A model generated the notes under the pieces. It was not told where the DNA came from and did no database searches. It worked only from the letters and a program-made list of their open reading frames with translations. From DAIPHL01 sp036771375 (GTDB taxonomy: Bacteria; Synergistota; Synergistia; Synergistales; Synergistaceae), in contig DAIPHL010000020.1 of assembly GCA_036771375.1 (NCBI GenBank), positions 1-21,789 on the forward strand: a DNA stretch of 21,789 nt, in the 5' to 3' direction. A program made the position numbers and the translations under genes. Positions 7,232 to 15,457 of this stretch are shown here, one piece after another. The first letter of the stretch is position 1. Every line of letters begins with the position of its first letter.

Positions 7232-8245
7232 CTAGTAGCCACGGCGCATCAACCTCCTCACGTCGTCCTTCCCCGAGCTCATGCCTTTCGAGACCAGAAT
7301 GGTTCGGATGTTTTTCACCTCTGTCTCCTTACCCCATAGATAGGCAAGTACGTTCTCCGGTGCATTCGAACTGTACCTCGCCTTTACGAGTACCTCCCGA
7401 CAGTAGTCGTCGAGCGTCCTCTCAAGGGAGACGATGAGCGAATCGAAATCTCCCTCGTCCTCGACTTTGGAAAGGGCCTGCCCCACGTCCGAGAAGGAGA
7501 GGAGCCTCGCCCAACTTTCGAACGGTTCCTGCATCAGTTGAAGCAGAAAATCCGGAGCGATCGTGCCCTTCGTATGCAGAAACGAAAGCGCTTTGGACGG
7601 CTCGACCTCGAAACGTCTGAGACGGAGCAAATTACGGATGTTCTCCGAATCGATCCTCGCCTGAACCCAGGCCAGAATGCCGGGTTCGTTCAATTTGGCC
7701 GCTTCTTCGTAGAGCGCTTCGAAAAGCCCCCTGTCCAGAATCCTTTCGATCTCGACGAGATCCCTCGTCTGCTCCCACTGAGAGAGACACACGGGGACGA
7801 GATGCGCAAGACCGTACGGCAACAGAGCAAACTCCTCGGATTCAACTCGAACCGTCAGATCGTCTACAGGAATGGTCCCGAGCCGTGTCATGAGGTCCCA
7901 TCTTTTTTTACCGCCGCTTTTGGCATTGAAGTTGCTCTTCAACAAAACCTTGACGTTATGAAAGTCATACGGGATTCGAAAAATATTGATCAGCTCTCGA
8001 TCCGGTATAAAGGTCTCCAGATCTTCATAAGTCGACAGCAATTCGGCCTCGAGTGCGGCGTCGTAACGCTCCGCGGCTTCAGTCCCGGAAAACCCCCTGG
8101 AGTAACCCGTTTCACCCAGTACTTTCAGCACCGCGCTCAGATCCGGCGCATCCAGCATCCTCTGATACAACCCGGCGTCGAGCAGAAGGTGCTCCATTGC
8201 GCGGATACGTGCCACTGCATAGCCGTAAGCCTCGCTGCGGGACAT
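7232..8245 (-). CDS. ntpC: V-type ATP synthase/ATPase subunit C
   Basis: 337-residue, mostly helical socket protein that joins the central stalk to the K ring (V-type subunit C, eukaryotic d). It shows AYGYAVARIRAMEHLLLDA near the start and NIRNLLRLRRFEVEP in the middle, both typical. The ATG at 8245 has a G-rich ribosome site about eight bases upstream; a TTG one codon earlier is possible. It starts 12 bases after the ntpE stop. Confidence 0.93.
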   Translation of the reverse strand: MSRSEAYGYAVARIRAMEHLLLDAGLYQRMLDAPDLSAVLKVLGETGYSRGFSGTEAAERYDAALEAELLSTYEDLETFIPDRELINIFRIPYDFHNVKVLLKSNFNAKSGGKKRWDLMTRLGTIPVDDLTVRVESEEFALLPYGLAHLVPVCLSQWEQTRDLVEIERILDRGLFEALYEEAAKLNEPGILAWVQARIDSENIRNLLRLRRFEVEPSKALSFLHTKGTIAPDFLLQLMQEPFESWARLLSFSDVGQALSKVEDEGDFDSLIVSLERTLDDYCREVLVKARYSSNAPENVLAYLWGKETEVKNIRTILVSKGMSSGKDDVRRLMRRGY

Positions 8246-8257
8246 CAAAACACCCCC

Positions 8258-8839
8258 CTACTCCGGGAAGAGCCGCTTCACTACTTCGGTCTCCAGTTTT
8301 TCCTTCGCCGCCTGCACCAGCATATCCCACGAACAGTTGATGCATACGCGCCCTCTGTTCAACAGAAAACCGCCTGCGATATTCTGCCGCTTGTCCGAAA
8401 GCGTTACCTTCGTCCCGTTCTTCGCGTTGAAATCGTCAAACCACTCCGAGGTCAGATACTTTTCGTCCACGGAGATCTCCGCAACTTCGTCCCCGCCTTC
8501 ACTCGCCTCTCTCAGGAGGCGTCCGCAGAAAGCGAGATACTCATCTTTCCCCAAAGCCTTCAGCTTCTCCAGGACCTGATCGTAGACATCCTGTATCAGC
8601 TTTCTCCGAGAAGCCAAAAAGAGCTTATCCACGTCGAGCTTGGCGACGATGTCCCGTCGGCGGAAAATCTCGGGGCGCTCCCGGGCGAAGCGCTCCTCCG
8701 CAGCGGACTGGAGCTCCCGGGCCTCGGACGCGGCCTCTTCTTTTATCTTCTCCCTCTGTGCGGACGCTTCGGCAAGGATTTTCTCCGCTTCCGCACGTGC
8801 GTCCTGTTCTATTTTCTCTGTTATCTGCGCCAGTGACAT
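8258..8839 (-). CDS. ntpE: V-type ATP synthase/ATPase subunit E
   Basis: 193-residue peripheral-stalk subunit, normal family length. The first half (about 5-60) is a charged Ala/Glu-rich helix expected to form a coiled coil with the G/H subunit. The C-terminal half is globular and binds the top of the A3B3 head. Strong G-rich Shine-Dalgarno before the ATG at 8839. Lies between ntpK and ntpC, as in other V-ATPase operons. Confidence 0.92.
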   Translation of the reverse strand: MSLAQITEKIEQDARAEAEKILAEASAQREKIKEEAASEARELQSAAEERFARERPEIFRRRDIVAKLDVDKLFLASRRKLIQDVYDQVLEKLKALGKDEYLAFCGRLLREASEGGDEVAEISVDEKYLTSEWFDDFNAKNGTKVTLSDKRQNIAGGFLLNRGRVCINCSWDMLVQAAKEKLETEVVKRLFPE

Positions 8840-8861
8840 GGTTTTCCCCCCTGCCCGGCTT

Positions 8862-9371
8862 TTAAAGTTTTATACCATTCAGCATCAAGATGCTCATAAG
8901 AAGGCCGAAGACGGCGTACGTCTCGCACATGGCGGGTAGAATGACCGCCTTTCCGATCTGCTCGGGGCGTTTCGCGATCATCAGAATGCAGGCCGCGGAG
9001 GATTTACCCTGCCAAATCGCCGAATAAAACCCGGAGACCGCGATGGGAAGGCAGGCACAGGCAATTCCGAGTCCCTGCCATATGTTGACCGTGACGGCCG
9101 AAGCGGCTCCCAGAAGGCCCGCTTTCTGCAAAGCCAGGACGGAAACCAGAAGACCGTAGATCCCCTGTGTGCCGGGAAGCGCCAAAAGGACGAGCGCATA
9201 TCCGAACTTTTTGGGGTCTTCCGTCATGACCCCGGCCGCAGCTTCGTTCGCAATACCGATTCCCCACGCAGAACCGGACCCGGCAAACCCGACGGCAAGC
9301 GCCGCTCCGAGTATGACCAGCATCGAACCCAACTGTTCCGCCATCGCCGAAAGTACGTTTTCCATAATCAC
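8862..9371 (-). CDS. ntpK: V-type ATP synthase/ATPase membrane ring subunit K
   Basis: 169-residue double-hairpin proteolipid with four membrane helices that forms the rotating ion-carrying ring. The ion-carboxylate is Glu150 in MCETYAVFG. The other residues that bind Na+ in E. hirae NtpK are also present: Leu65, Thr68 and Gln69 in LPGTQG, and Gln121 in WQGK. A sodium-pumping enzyme is therefore predicted. GTG start at 9371 with GAGGAGG about five bases upstream; the ATG at 9365 is the alternative. An AU-rich leader precedes it, which may raise its translation relative to the single-copy subunits. Confidence 0.94.
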   Translation of the reverse strand: MIMENVLSAMAEQLGSMLVILGAALAVGFAGSGSAWGIGIANEAAAGVMTEDPKKFGYALVLLALPGTQGIYGLLVSVLALQKAGLLGAASAVTVNIWQGLGIACACLPIAVSGFYSAIWQGKSSAACILMIAKRPEQIGKAVILPAMCETYAVFGLLMSILMLNGIKL

Positions 9372-9388
9372 ACAAGCCTCCTCAAGGG

Positions 9389-9413
9389 ATTAATAATATA
9401 TATCGTGATATAC
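9389..9413 (-). promoter_or_regulatory. AU-rich leader in front of ntpK
   Basis: A stretch almost free of G and C lies immediately upstream of the ntpK Shine-Dalgarno, in otherwise GC-rich DNA, within the 68-base gap after ntpI. Position and composition resemble the translational enhancer ahead of the c-subunit gene in F-type operons, which lifts ring-subunit output. The function here is inferred; a weak internal promoter is the alternative. Confidence 0.35.
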
Positions 9414-9439
9414 CGTGTTCGTCTCGTGCACGAAAAGCT

Positions 9440-11443
9440 TCACTCCACGCCCTCGGATACCTTTACGTACTGCGTCGACACACAAAGCGGTGTGAAGTCC
9501 TCTCCATTGGCCTCGTAAAACTTGCCGAAGAACTCGACGTATTGCAGTCTGAGTGAGTGGATGAATGCACCCAGGATATTGACCGCGATGCTGAAAAGAT
9601 GCCCGAGGACAAAGATCAGAACAGCGAGGACAATCCCGACGTAAGGCATGTCCTTCACCAGGTTGACGAGCAGATTGATGACCATCCCAACCGCCGCCGA
9701 ACCGAGACCGAGGGCGAGCAGGCGGCTGTAACTCAGGACGTCTCCCAGATACCCCGTGACATTGTAAAGACTCATCAAGCCGGAGAAGAGCTTCGCGAAA
9801 ACGCCCGCTTTGCCACGCCCCTGGGTCGCAATCAACACCACGGCACCCACCAGCGCGACAAACGAGCTCATACGGATGGAGATCGGCAATACCCCCGTCT
9901 TGGACAGACCGACCAGGACCAGGCCGACCAGAAACACCATCCAACCTCCCTGATCACAGAAAGCAGCGACCTTATCCCCCCTCCTGAGGTTCTCGTACAT
10001 TGCGATCGACAGACCTACCAGAATCTGTATGAAGCCCAGGGTAAGCGAAATGTAAAGCATCGTCATCGGATCCGTCATAGGGCTCAGTATCTGAAGAGAC
10101 TTCAAGGGCATGAGAAATCTCAGGAAAGGAAAGCTCGTGATCGCGTCTCCGAACCACGAGAAGGTCAGAGCGCCGAAGACGAGCGCGGAGAGATTGCCGA
10201 TGATCAGAATCATGAAGAACTTTCTCAACGTGCCGGTGACACGTTTCCGCAACATCAAAAACAGGAGAAAGGAGGAGATCAGAAGGCCGTAGCCGGCGTC
10301 GCCGAAACACATGCCGAAAAAAAGATAGAAAAACGGCGCCACAACGGCGGTGGGATCGAAAGCCCCGTAGGTCGGAGTCCCGTACATCGTGGTGAGAGGT
10401 TCCACCGGCGACGCCCAACCCACGTTTCGCAACAGAATGGGCGGATTTTCGCCGCACTCCGGCTCGGTGACAACGACATCGATCAGCGATTCATACGATG
10501 CCACGAGTTTTTCGAAATCATGAACGCGCACGTGAGGAATCCAAAACGACAGAAGGACGATCTGTTCGGTCTGATCGCCGGAGATCAAAGACTCCAGCTG
10601 AGCCTTGCGTATCCCCCAGTAATCGCTGAAACATTGGCATCTTCTGTAAACATCGTTTGCAATCTCCACGATGTCGGCCTCCGCCGCTCGCTCCGCGGCA
10701 TCCATTTCGTCGAACTCCCGCTCCAGAAGCGCGAGTTCGTCGGAGACGACACCGCTCAGCTGCTGTGGCACGTCAATTCTCGTCACGGAATACCCGGTCA
10801 GCAAGTCCTGTACCTGCTGTTCACTCTCCCTGGGATAAAGGAGGGAAACCGTCGCCGTAAGATCTTTCTCCCCCGTGGGAAGAACGTAGAGGTCGACCAT
10901 CTCCCCAAATGCGCTGATGACACCGGACCGAAAGGCGCTTAACTGCTCCTTCGGGATGGTAAAAAGCGAACCGGCGATCCCCTCCGTTCCTTTGCTGTAG
11001 AGATCGAGCGCAAAGGGCAGTCCCACAAGAGGCCGGAGCTGTGATATAAATCCACGAACACGGGACATTCCCGCTCTTGCGTCCGAGAGGACCCTCTCCT
11101 TCTCTCTCACCTCGGCGCAGATCTTCGAAAGCCTCTCCTCGGATGCCATCTCGGCGAGCTCGGAAAGACCGACGCTCGGCATATCCCCCATCGCGCGCGC
11201 AATTCCGCTTCCCTTTTCGGTCGCGAACGGCTCCAGAAAGCGAAGAGCGAAACGAACCTCGCCCAGCAGGTCATCCACCCGGCTCAACCTGGATTTCGTC
11301 GAGGCGATCGATTTTTCATCGACACTCTCCCGATCCGCCTCGATAAATTGGCAACAACCCAACTTCTGGATTTTATCGATCAGTTCGTCCACGATCGACT
11401 TATGAACGGCCATGCGTACCTTTCGCATATCAGTTATCGCCAT
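9440..11443 (-). CDS. ntpI: V-type ATP synthase/ATPase subunit I (a-type stator)
   Basis: 667-residue stator protein, typical for subunit I. Residues 1 to about 365 form the cytoplasmic arm with two helical hairpins. The rest holds about seven membrane helices beginning at FDPTAVVAPFFYLFFG (about 362-377), followed by FGMCFGDAGYG (376-386). Arg574 in LSYSRLLALGL and Arg632 in IHSLRLQYVEFF correspond to the arginines that face the K-ring carboxylates. ATG at 11443 with AGAGGTGAT upstream. It overlaps the end of the G/H subunit gene by 14 bases. Confidence 0.95.
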   Translation of the reverse strand: MAITDMRKVRMAVHKSIVDELIDKIQKLGCCQFIEADRESVDEKSIASTKSRLSRVDDLLGEVRFALRFLEPFATEKGSGIARAMGDMPSVGLSELAEMASEERLSKICAEVREKERVLSDARAGMSRVRGFISQLRPLVGLPFALDLYSKGTEGIAGSLFTIPKEQLSAFRSGVISAFGEMVDLYVLPTGEKDLTATVSLLYPRESEQQVQDLLTGYSVTRIDVPQQLSGVVSDELALLEREFDEMDAAERAAEADIVEIANDVYRRCQCFSDYWGIRKAQLESLISGDQTEQIVLLSFWIPHVRVHDFEKLVASYESLIDVVVTEPECGENPPILLRNVGWASPVEPLTTMYGTPTYGAFDPTAVVAPFFYLFFGMCFGDAGYGLLISSFLLFLMLRKRVTGTLRKFFMILIIGNLSALVFGALTFSWFGDAITSFPFLRFLMPLKSLQILSPMTDPMTMLYISLTLGFIQILVGLSIAMYENLRRGDKVAAFCDQGGWMVFLVGLVLVGLSKTGVLPISIRMSSFVALVGAVVLIATQGRGKAGVFAKLFSGLMSLYNVTGYLGDVLSYSRLLALGLGSAAVGMVINLLVNLVKDMPYVGIVLAVLIFVLGHLFSIAVNILGAFIHSLRLQYVEFFGKFYEANGEDFTPLCVSTQYVKVSEGVE

Positions 11444-11765
11444 AAGCGGACATCACCTCTTTCACGAGCCAATCCGAAACGGGAATGACCTGCCCTTTTT
11501 TGCCATCGTAAAACACCTCAGCAGCGCGCCTGCCCTCTTCGACCTTTTTGACGGCGGATTCTTCCGCCTCCGCCTCCGCAACCCTCACGCGTTCTCTGAA
11601 GAACCTGTGCGATTTCTGTCTCGCTTCTTTGACGGATTGTTCCGCCGCGGTACGGGCCGACGCGGCGATTTTGGCCGCTTCTTTCCTGGCATCGAGAACC
11701 AGTTCTCGGGCGATCGCCTCTTTCGTCCTGATCTCATCCGCGACATTTTGCACCAACCATGCCAC
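11430..11765 (-). CDS. ntpF: V-type ATP synthase/ATPase subunit G/H-like peripheral stalk protein
   Basis: About 111 residues, dominated by one long Ala/Glu/Arg-rich helix (about 8-85) expected to pair with subunit E as the peripheral stalk. Assignment rests on this composition, its length and its position as first gene before ntpI. The start is uncertain: GTG at 11765 directly abuts its G-rich ribosome site, so TTG at 11756 or GTG at 11753, with better spacing, may be the real start. First gene of the V-ATPase transcript. Confidence 0.8.
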   Translation of the reverse strand: MAWLVQNVADEIRTKEAIARELVLDARKEAAKIAASARTAAEQSVKEARQKSHRFFRERVRVAEAEAEESAVKKVEEGRRAAEVFYDGKKGQVIPVSDWLVKEVMSAYGDN

Positions 11766-11823
11766 CCCCTCTCGAACATAAAATCGAAAACCATGTTGCC
11801 TTATTCACGAGCCGATGCCGTCA

Positions 11824-11853
11824 ATTTTACCCTTATTGAACGGTTCAAGTCAA
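11824..11853 (-). promoter_or_regulatory. Promoter of the V-ATPase operon
   Basis: On the minus strand, -35 TTGACT (11853-11848) and -10 TAAAAT (11829-11824) are separated by 18 bases in an AT-rich intergenic stretch. Transcription should start near 11817, about 50 bases before the first ATPase gene. It is the only strong promoter match I see between flhB and the ATPase genes. Confidence 0.72.
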
Positions 11854-11938
11854 ACAACACCCGCAACAATCATATATGAATATCACCTGGACATTCATCG
11901 TAAAAGCGTCGGAACAAAAGTCATGCGAGCTCTCCGGT

Positions 11939-13093
11939 CTATGCTCGGCTCAGGCCACGGTTGTCTCCCTTCAGGCGATAGACGAACGCAAGCACCTCCG
12001 CGACCGATCGATACAGTTCTTCGGGAATGCTCTCCCCCACCTCGACCTGCGCAAGGAGCGTTCGTGCAAGCGCTCTGTTCTCGACGATGGGGATGTCGTT
12101 CTCGGAGGCGATTTCGCGAATTTTTCTCGCGATGAACCCCTCTCCCTTCGCGACGACCGTCGGAGCGCTCATGACCTTCTGGTCGTACACGATCGCGACG
12201 GCAACCTGGGTCGGGTTCGTGACCACGACGTCCGCTTTGGGGACGTCCGCCATCATCCTTCCCTGCGCCAGTTCCCGCTGCTTCTGCCGGATACGCCTCT
12301 TGACGAGCGGATCCCCTTCCGTTTGTTTATATTCCTCTTTGATCTCCTGTTTGCTCATCCGTATAGATTTTTCGAACTCCCATTTCTGGTATGCATAGTC
12401 GAAAAAACCGAGCACGAGCAAAATCAGCGCCATTTGAAGCGCCAGACTCCAGATCTTTTTCATGATGATGCCCACGCCCTGCTCTATCGGATACATCATG
12501 ACGGACAACAGCAGGTCCCGCTCGTTTCGAATCACGAAAAAAAGCATCCCAAGCAGGATGATCGCCTTGAGTATCCCTTTGAAGAGCTCGGCGAGCATTC
12601 GAAGGGAGACGATCTTCTTCAGGCCGGAAACCGGGTTCAATCGATTCGGTTTGAGAACGAGGGGTTTGCTCGACATCACGAACCCCACCTGATAAATCAT
12701 CACCACCGCAGCCATCAACGCGCAACAGAGTCCGATCGGAAGCCAACCGACCAGGAAAGTTCTCATTCCCAGCAGCGTCGGGCGAACCCACCACGCCTCG
12801 TCGAAAATGAGACGGGAGGAAAGATGGGACGCAGTATCCCGGATGGAGAAGACAAGGTACTTCCACACAAAAAGTCCCAACAGATAGACGGAGAGCAGAC
12901 CGGATATGATCACGACCGCGGCGGAGAGATCCTGGCTTTTCGCCGTTTGTCCCTCTTCGCGCGATTTCTGACGCTTTCGCGGTGTCGCGGGTTCCGTGCG
13001 CTCCTCCGCAAAAAACTGTATGTCGAAGACTCGCTCCAGGGCAGGCGCCCAGGGAAGATCGGGATACGAGGGCGTCACGCCGCAGGATGTCAT
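11939..13093 (-). CDS. flhB: Flagellar export gate protein FlhB (NPTQ variant)
   Basis: 384 residues. FlhB switches the flagellar export apparatus from hook to filament substrates after self-cleavage of its cytoplasmic domain. DIQFFAEERTEPATPRKRQK near the N-terminus, four membrane helices and a charged linker (KEEYKQTEGDPLVKRRIRQK) are typical. The autocleavage motif, normally NPTH, reads NPTQ here (12217-12206). The remaining C-terminal motifs such as GEGFIARKIREIA and VENRALARTL look intact. The ATG at 13093 is chosen for its ATGA overlap with the fliR stop; an ATG at 13123 would add ten residues. Last gene of the flagellar operon; flhA, which commonly follows, is absent here. Confidence 0.92.
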   Translation of the reverse strand: MTSCGVTPSYPDLPWAPALERVFDIQFFAEERTEPATPRKRQKSREEGQTAKSQDLSAAVVIISGLLSVYLLGLFVWKYLVFSIRDTASHLSSRLIFDEAWWVRPTLLGMRTFLVGWLPIGLCCALMAAVVMIYQVGFVMSSKPLVLKPNRLNPVSGLKKIVSLRMLAELFKGILKAIILLGMLFFVIRNERDLLLSVMMYPIEQGVGIIMKKIWSLALQMALILLVLGFFDYAYQKWEFEKSIRMSKQEIKEEYKQTEGDPLVKRRIRQKQRELAQGRMMADVPKADVVVTNPTQVAVAIVYDQKVMSAPTVVAKGEGFIARKIREIASENDIPIVENRALARTLLAQVEVGESIPEELYRSVAEVLAFVYRLKGDNRGLSRA

Positions 13094-13881
13094 CGCCAGA
13101 AATGGATCCCGCGAACGGCCCATTCCACCGCTCGCTCGATCTCTTTATGAAAAATATCCACGCTGGAGGGAAATACCATCAACAACACGAAAAACCCCAT
13201 GGCGATCTTGAGCGGTATCCCAAGGACAAATACGTTCATCTGCGGCACCGTACGGGCGACGAAACCCAACCCGACCTCGGCAAGCAGCAGTGAACCGAAG
13301 ATGGGAAGACTCATCTTCAATGCGATGACAAAGATGGTTCCAAGCCATTCGAGCCAGGGGATCTCTCCGGCCCCGTCCCATACGCCGATACCGATCGGAA
13401 CGAGCTTGATGCTTTCGGAGAGAGCCTGGATCAAAAGCATGTGTCCATTCCAGTGGAGGTAAAACCATATCGCAAGGAGATATTTCATCTGGGCCAGCAC
13501 CGATGTCTGAGAAACCGACAGAGGATCGAAGATATTCATCATGTTGAACCCCATCAGCGTGCTGTCGAAATAGCCGGATACCTGCATGGCATAGATGGGA
13601 AGGCTCGATATCACGCCGATCGACGTGCCGATCAAAAACTCTCTTCCCACCATGATGAAAAGGTACACCCAGCTTCCCAACAACACCCCGGGCACCTCCA
13701 CTTCCGCCACCGGGGTGACGACGATCGCGAGCATCACGGACAACCAGAACTTGACGGGAATAGGCATGCTTGGCAGCATGAAAACCGAAGCGGTCAATAT
13801 CATCGCCATAAACCGTATACTGACCATAAAATGAACGAGGATGAGATTGACCAGGGCTTCGTCGGCGAGAAAAGGCGTCAC
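13090..13881 (-). CDS. fliR: Flagellar export gate protein FliR
   Basis: 263 residues with about six membrane helices, normal for FliR, which assembles with FliP and FliQ into the export pore inside the MS ring. FMVSIRFMAMILTASVF near the N-terminus, GREFLIGTSIGVISSL in the middle, and VGLGFVARTVPQMNVFVLG toward the end are characteristic. GTG start at 13881, with AGGA about ten bases upstream. Begins 12 bases after the fliQ stop and overlaps flhB by four bases. Confidence 0.95.
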   Translation of the reverse strand: MTPFLADEALVNLILVHFMVSIRFMAMILTASVFMLPSMPIPVKFWLSVMLAIVVTPVAEVEVPGVLLGSWVYLFIMVGREFLIGTSIGVISSLPIYAMQVSGYFDSTLMGFNMMNIFDPLSVSQTSVLAQMKYLLAIWFYLHWNGHMLLIQALSESIKLVPIGIGVWDGAGEIPWLEWLGTIFVIALKMSLPIFGSLLLAEVGLGFVARTVPQMNVFVLGIPLKIAMGFFVLLMVFPSSVDIFHKEIERAVEWAVRGIHFWR

Positions 13882-13893
13882 CGCGATACGATC

Positions 13894-14163
13894 CTAGTTT
13901 ATGTACCGATGCATATCGGTAAAAAGCCTCACCGCAAGCTCTCCGACCATCCGGAATATCCATGGGCCGAACAGTATGAGAGAGAAGATGACGGCGAGGA
14001 TCTTGGGTATGAAGGCCAACGTCTGCTCCTGAATCGACGTCGCCGTCTGCAGAATACCGACGATCAGGCCGACTCCCATGGCGACCAGAAGGACCGGAAG
14101 ACTCGCGAACACGATCACCCACATCGCGCTGTTCATTGCGTCGGAAATGCTGAGTGCATCCAC
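13894..14163 (-). CDS. fliQ: Flagellar export gate protein FliQ
   Basis: 89 residues with two membrane helices, the standard FliQ size and shape. VGLIVGILQTATSIQEQTLA (about 32-51), joining the helices, is the family signature. GTG start at 14163, with AGGAGAG about seven bases upstream. Lies between fliP (28-base gap) and fliR, as in nearly all flagellar export operons. Confidence 0.95.
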   Translation of the reverse strand: MDALSISDAMNSAMWVIVFASLPVLLVAMGVGLIVGILQTATSIQEQTLAFIPKILAVIFSLILFGPWIFRMVGELAVRLFTDMHRYIN

Positions 14164-14191
14164 CGGCAGCTCTCCTTTCCTCCGCCCCGGC

Positions 14192-15001
14192 TCACCGGAA
14201 ACTCGTCACAAGGCTTGCGACCACGAGGTTCCAGCCGTCGGCCATCACGAACAGAAGAATCTTGAAGGGAAGCGAGATCATCGACGGAGGAAGCATCATC
14301 ATCCCCATGCTCATCAGGATGCTCGCCACGATCATATCGACCACGATAAACGGGATATAGATGACGATTCCCATTTGAAAAGCAGTCTTCAGCTCACTCA
14401 GGACATATGCGGGGATCAACACCATGGTCTTCACTTCGTTCTGGTTCTTCGGACGCTCCTCCTTCGACAGGCGAACCATCAGGGAGAGCTCCTTCTCCCG
14501 CGTCTGCTTGAACATGAACTGTCGCAACGGCTGCACGGTACGCTCCCAAGCCACGGCAACGGGCAGGTCTCCCCGCAGATAAGGCGTGAGCGCCTTGTTG
14601 TACACCTCGGTCCAGACGGGAGCCATGGTAAAAAAGGTCAAAAAGAGAGCAAGAGAGGTAATGACCTGGTTCGGGGGCGTCTGTTGCAGACCGATCGCAC
14701 TGCGGATGAAACCCAGAACGACCAGGATCCTCGTAAAACTGGTCAACATGAGAAGGATCGCGGGAGCCATCGAGAGCACGGTGATGAGCGCCACGATCTG
14801 GAGGGTGAGGACGATATCCTGGGGTGCGTTCGAGGCTCCGACCGCCATGTTGAGCGCCGGAATCGGAAGCGCCGGTTGCGCCGGAGCGGGAGCCCCACGA
14901 GCCGCGACAGGCATCAGGAAATGCACCCCGAAAATCACGATCATCGGGATCGTCAACCTCGACAAATGCCTCACAAAATCTCTCAAATTCTCATCGACCA
15001 T
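14192..15001 (-). CDS. fliP: Flagellar export gate protein FliP
   Basis: 269 residues. A cleavable-type N-terminal signal (hydrophobic stretch about 18-33, ending PVAARG) precedes a Pro/Ala-rich segment and the FliP core. Core hallmarks include LTSFTRILVVLGFIRSAIGL, QTPPNQVITSLALFLTFF and the C-terminal MGMMMLPPSMISLPFKILLF. The frame is open to 15196, but that extension only mirrors fliO; the ATG at 15001 gives normal length and an 11-base overlap with fliO. FliP5FliQ4FliR1 forms the export channel. Confidence 0.94.
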   Translation of the reverse strand: MVDENLRDFVRHLSRLTIPMIVIFGVHFLMPVAARGAPAPAQPALPIPALNMAVGASNAPQDIVLTLQIVALITVLSMAPAILLMLTSFTRILVVLGFIRSAIGLQQTPPNQVITSLALFLTFFTMAPVWTEVYNKALTPYLRGDLPVAVAWERTVQPLRQFMFKQTREKELSLMVRLSKEERPKNQNEVKTMVLIPAYVLSELKTAFQMGIVIYIPFIVVDMIVASILMSMGMMMLPPSMISLPFKILLFVMADGWNLVVASLVTSFR

Positions 15002-15407
15002 CCTTAGAACCCACTTCACCCGAAGAGCGAACGGAGAGCTCCGCCTCATACGATTCCCACTCGTCGCGCCTCCAGCGTCCCAGAACATTGGCCCCGGCTC
15101 GTCCCACGAAGAGCGCCACGATCTCGGGGCCGACCTGGACGACATAAATGGCGTCCCGTCCCAGTGAGATCGCCTCGACCAGACGAAGCCGACCACGCGC
15201 AGACATCCTGAAACGCCCCGGCAGGTATTTTACGAACGCATACCCTGCCCCCGCCAGGAGGAGCAGCGCCAAGAGCATTCTCGTCACATACCCCCCGATC
15301 GAAGCGTCGAAACGTTCGGTCCCGGCATACAGAACGCCTGCAAAATACACACAAAAAAAGAGCGCCAAGGCGCACATCGAAGAACACCTCAACGCCCCTT
15401 TCCTCAT
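14991..15407 (-). CDS. fliO: Flagellar biosynthesis protein FliO/FliZ
   Basis: Small membrane protein that helps assemble the FliP ring. From the ATG at 15407 it has a signal-like start (MRKGALRC, then a hydrophobic run ending AGVLYAG) and a membrane helix (about 40-58: RMLLALLLLAGAGYAFVKYL). A basic cytoplasmic domain with RLRLVEAISLGRDAIYVVQVG, the typical FliO fold, follows. A TTG at 15461 overlapping the cheY stop would add 18 residues; the signal-like N-terminus and a GGTGATC ribosome site favour 15407, but this is not certain. Position between cheY and fliP supports the call. Confidence 0.85.
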   Translation of the reverse strand: MRKGALRCSSMCALALFFCVYFAGVLYAGTERFDASIGGYVTRMLLALLLLAGAGYAFVKYLPGRFRMSARGRLRLVEAISLGRDAIYVVQVGPEIVALFVGRAGANVLGRWRRDEWESYEAELSVRSSGEVGSKDGR

Positions 15408-15457
15408 GGAAAACACGGGATCACCGGCGAAGACCGCGCGAGAGAGACGCCTCTTCG

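Noticed and set aside
11860..11895. AT-rich partly palindromic sequence after flhB as a terminator
   Set aside because: The stem would be short and almost entirely A-T, with no GC core or T-run; unlikely to terminate transcription.
15002..15196. Upstream extension of the fliP frame
   Set aside because: The extension lies wholly within fliO, is Trp/Arg/Ser-rich without family similarity, and would precede the normal FliP signal sequence.
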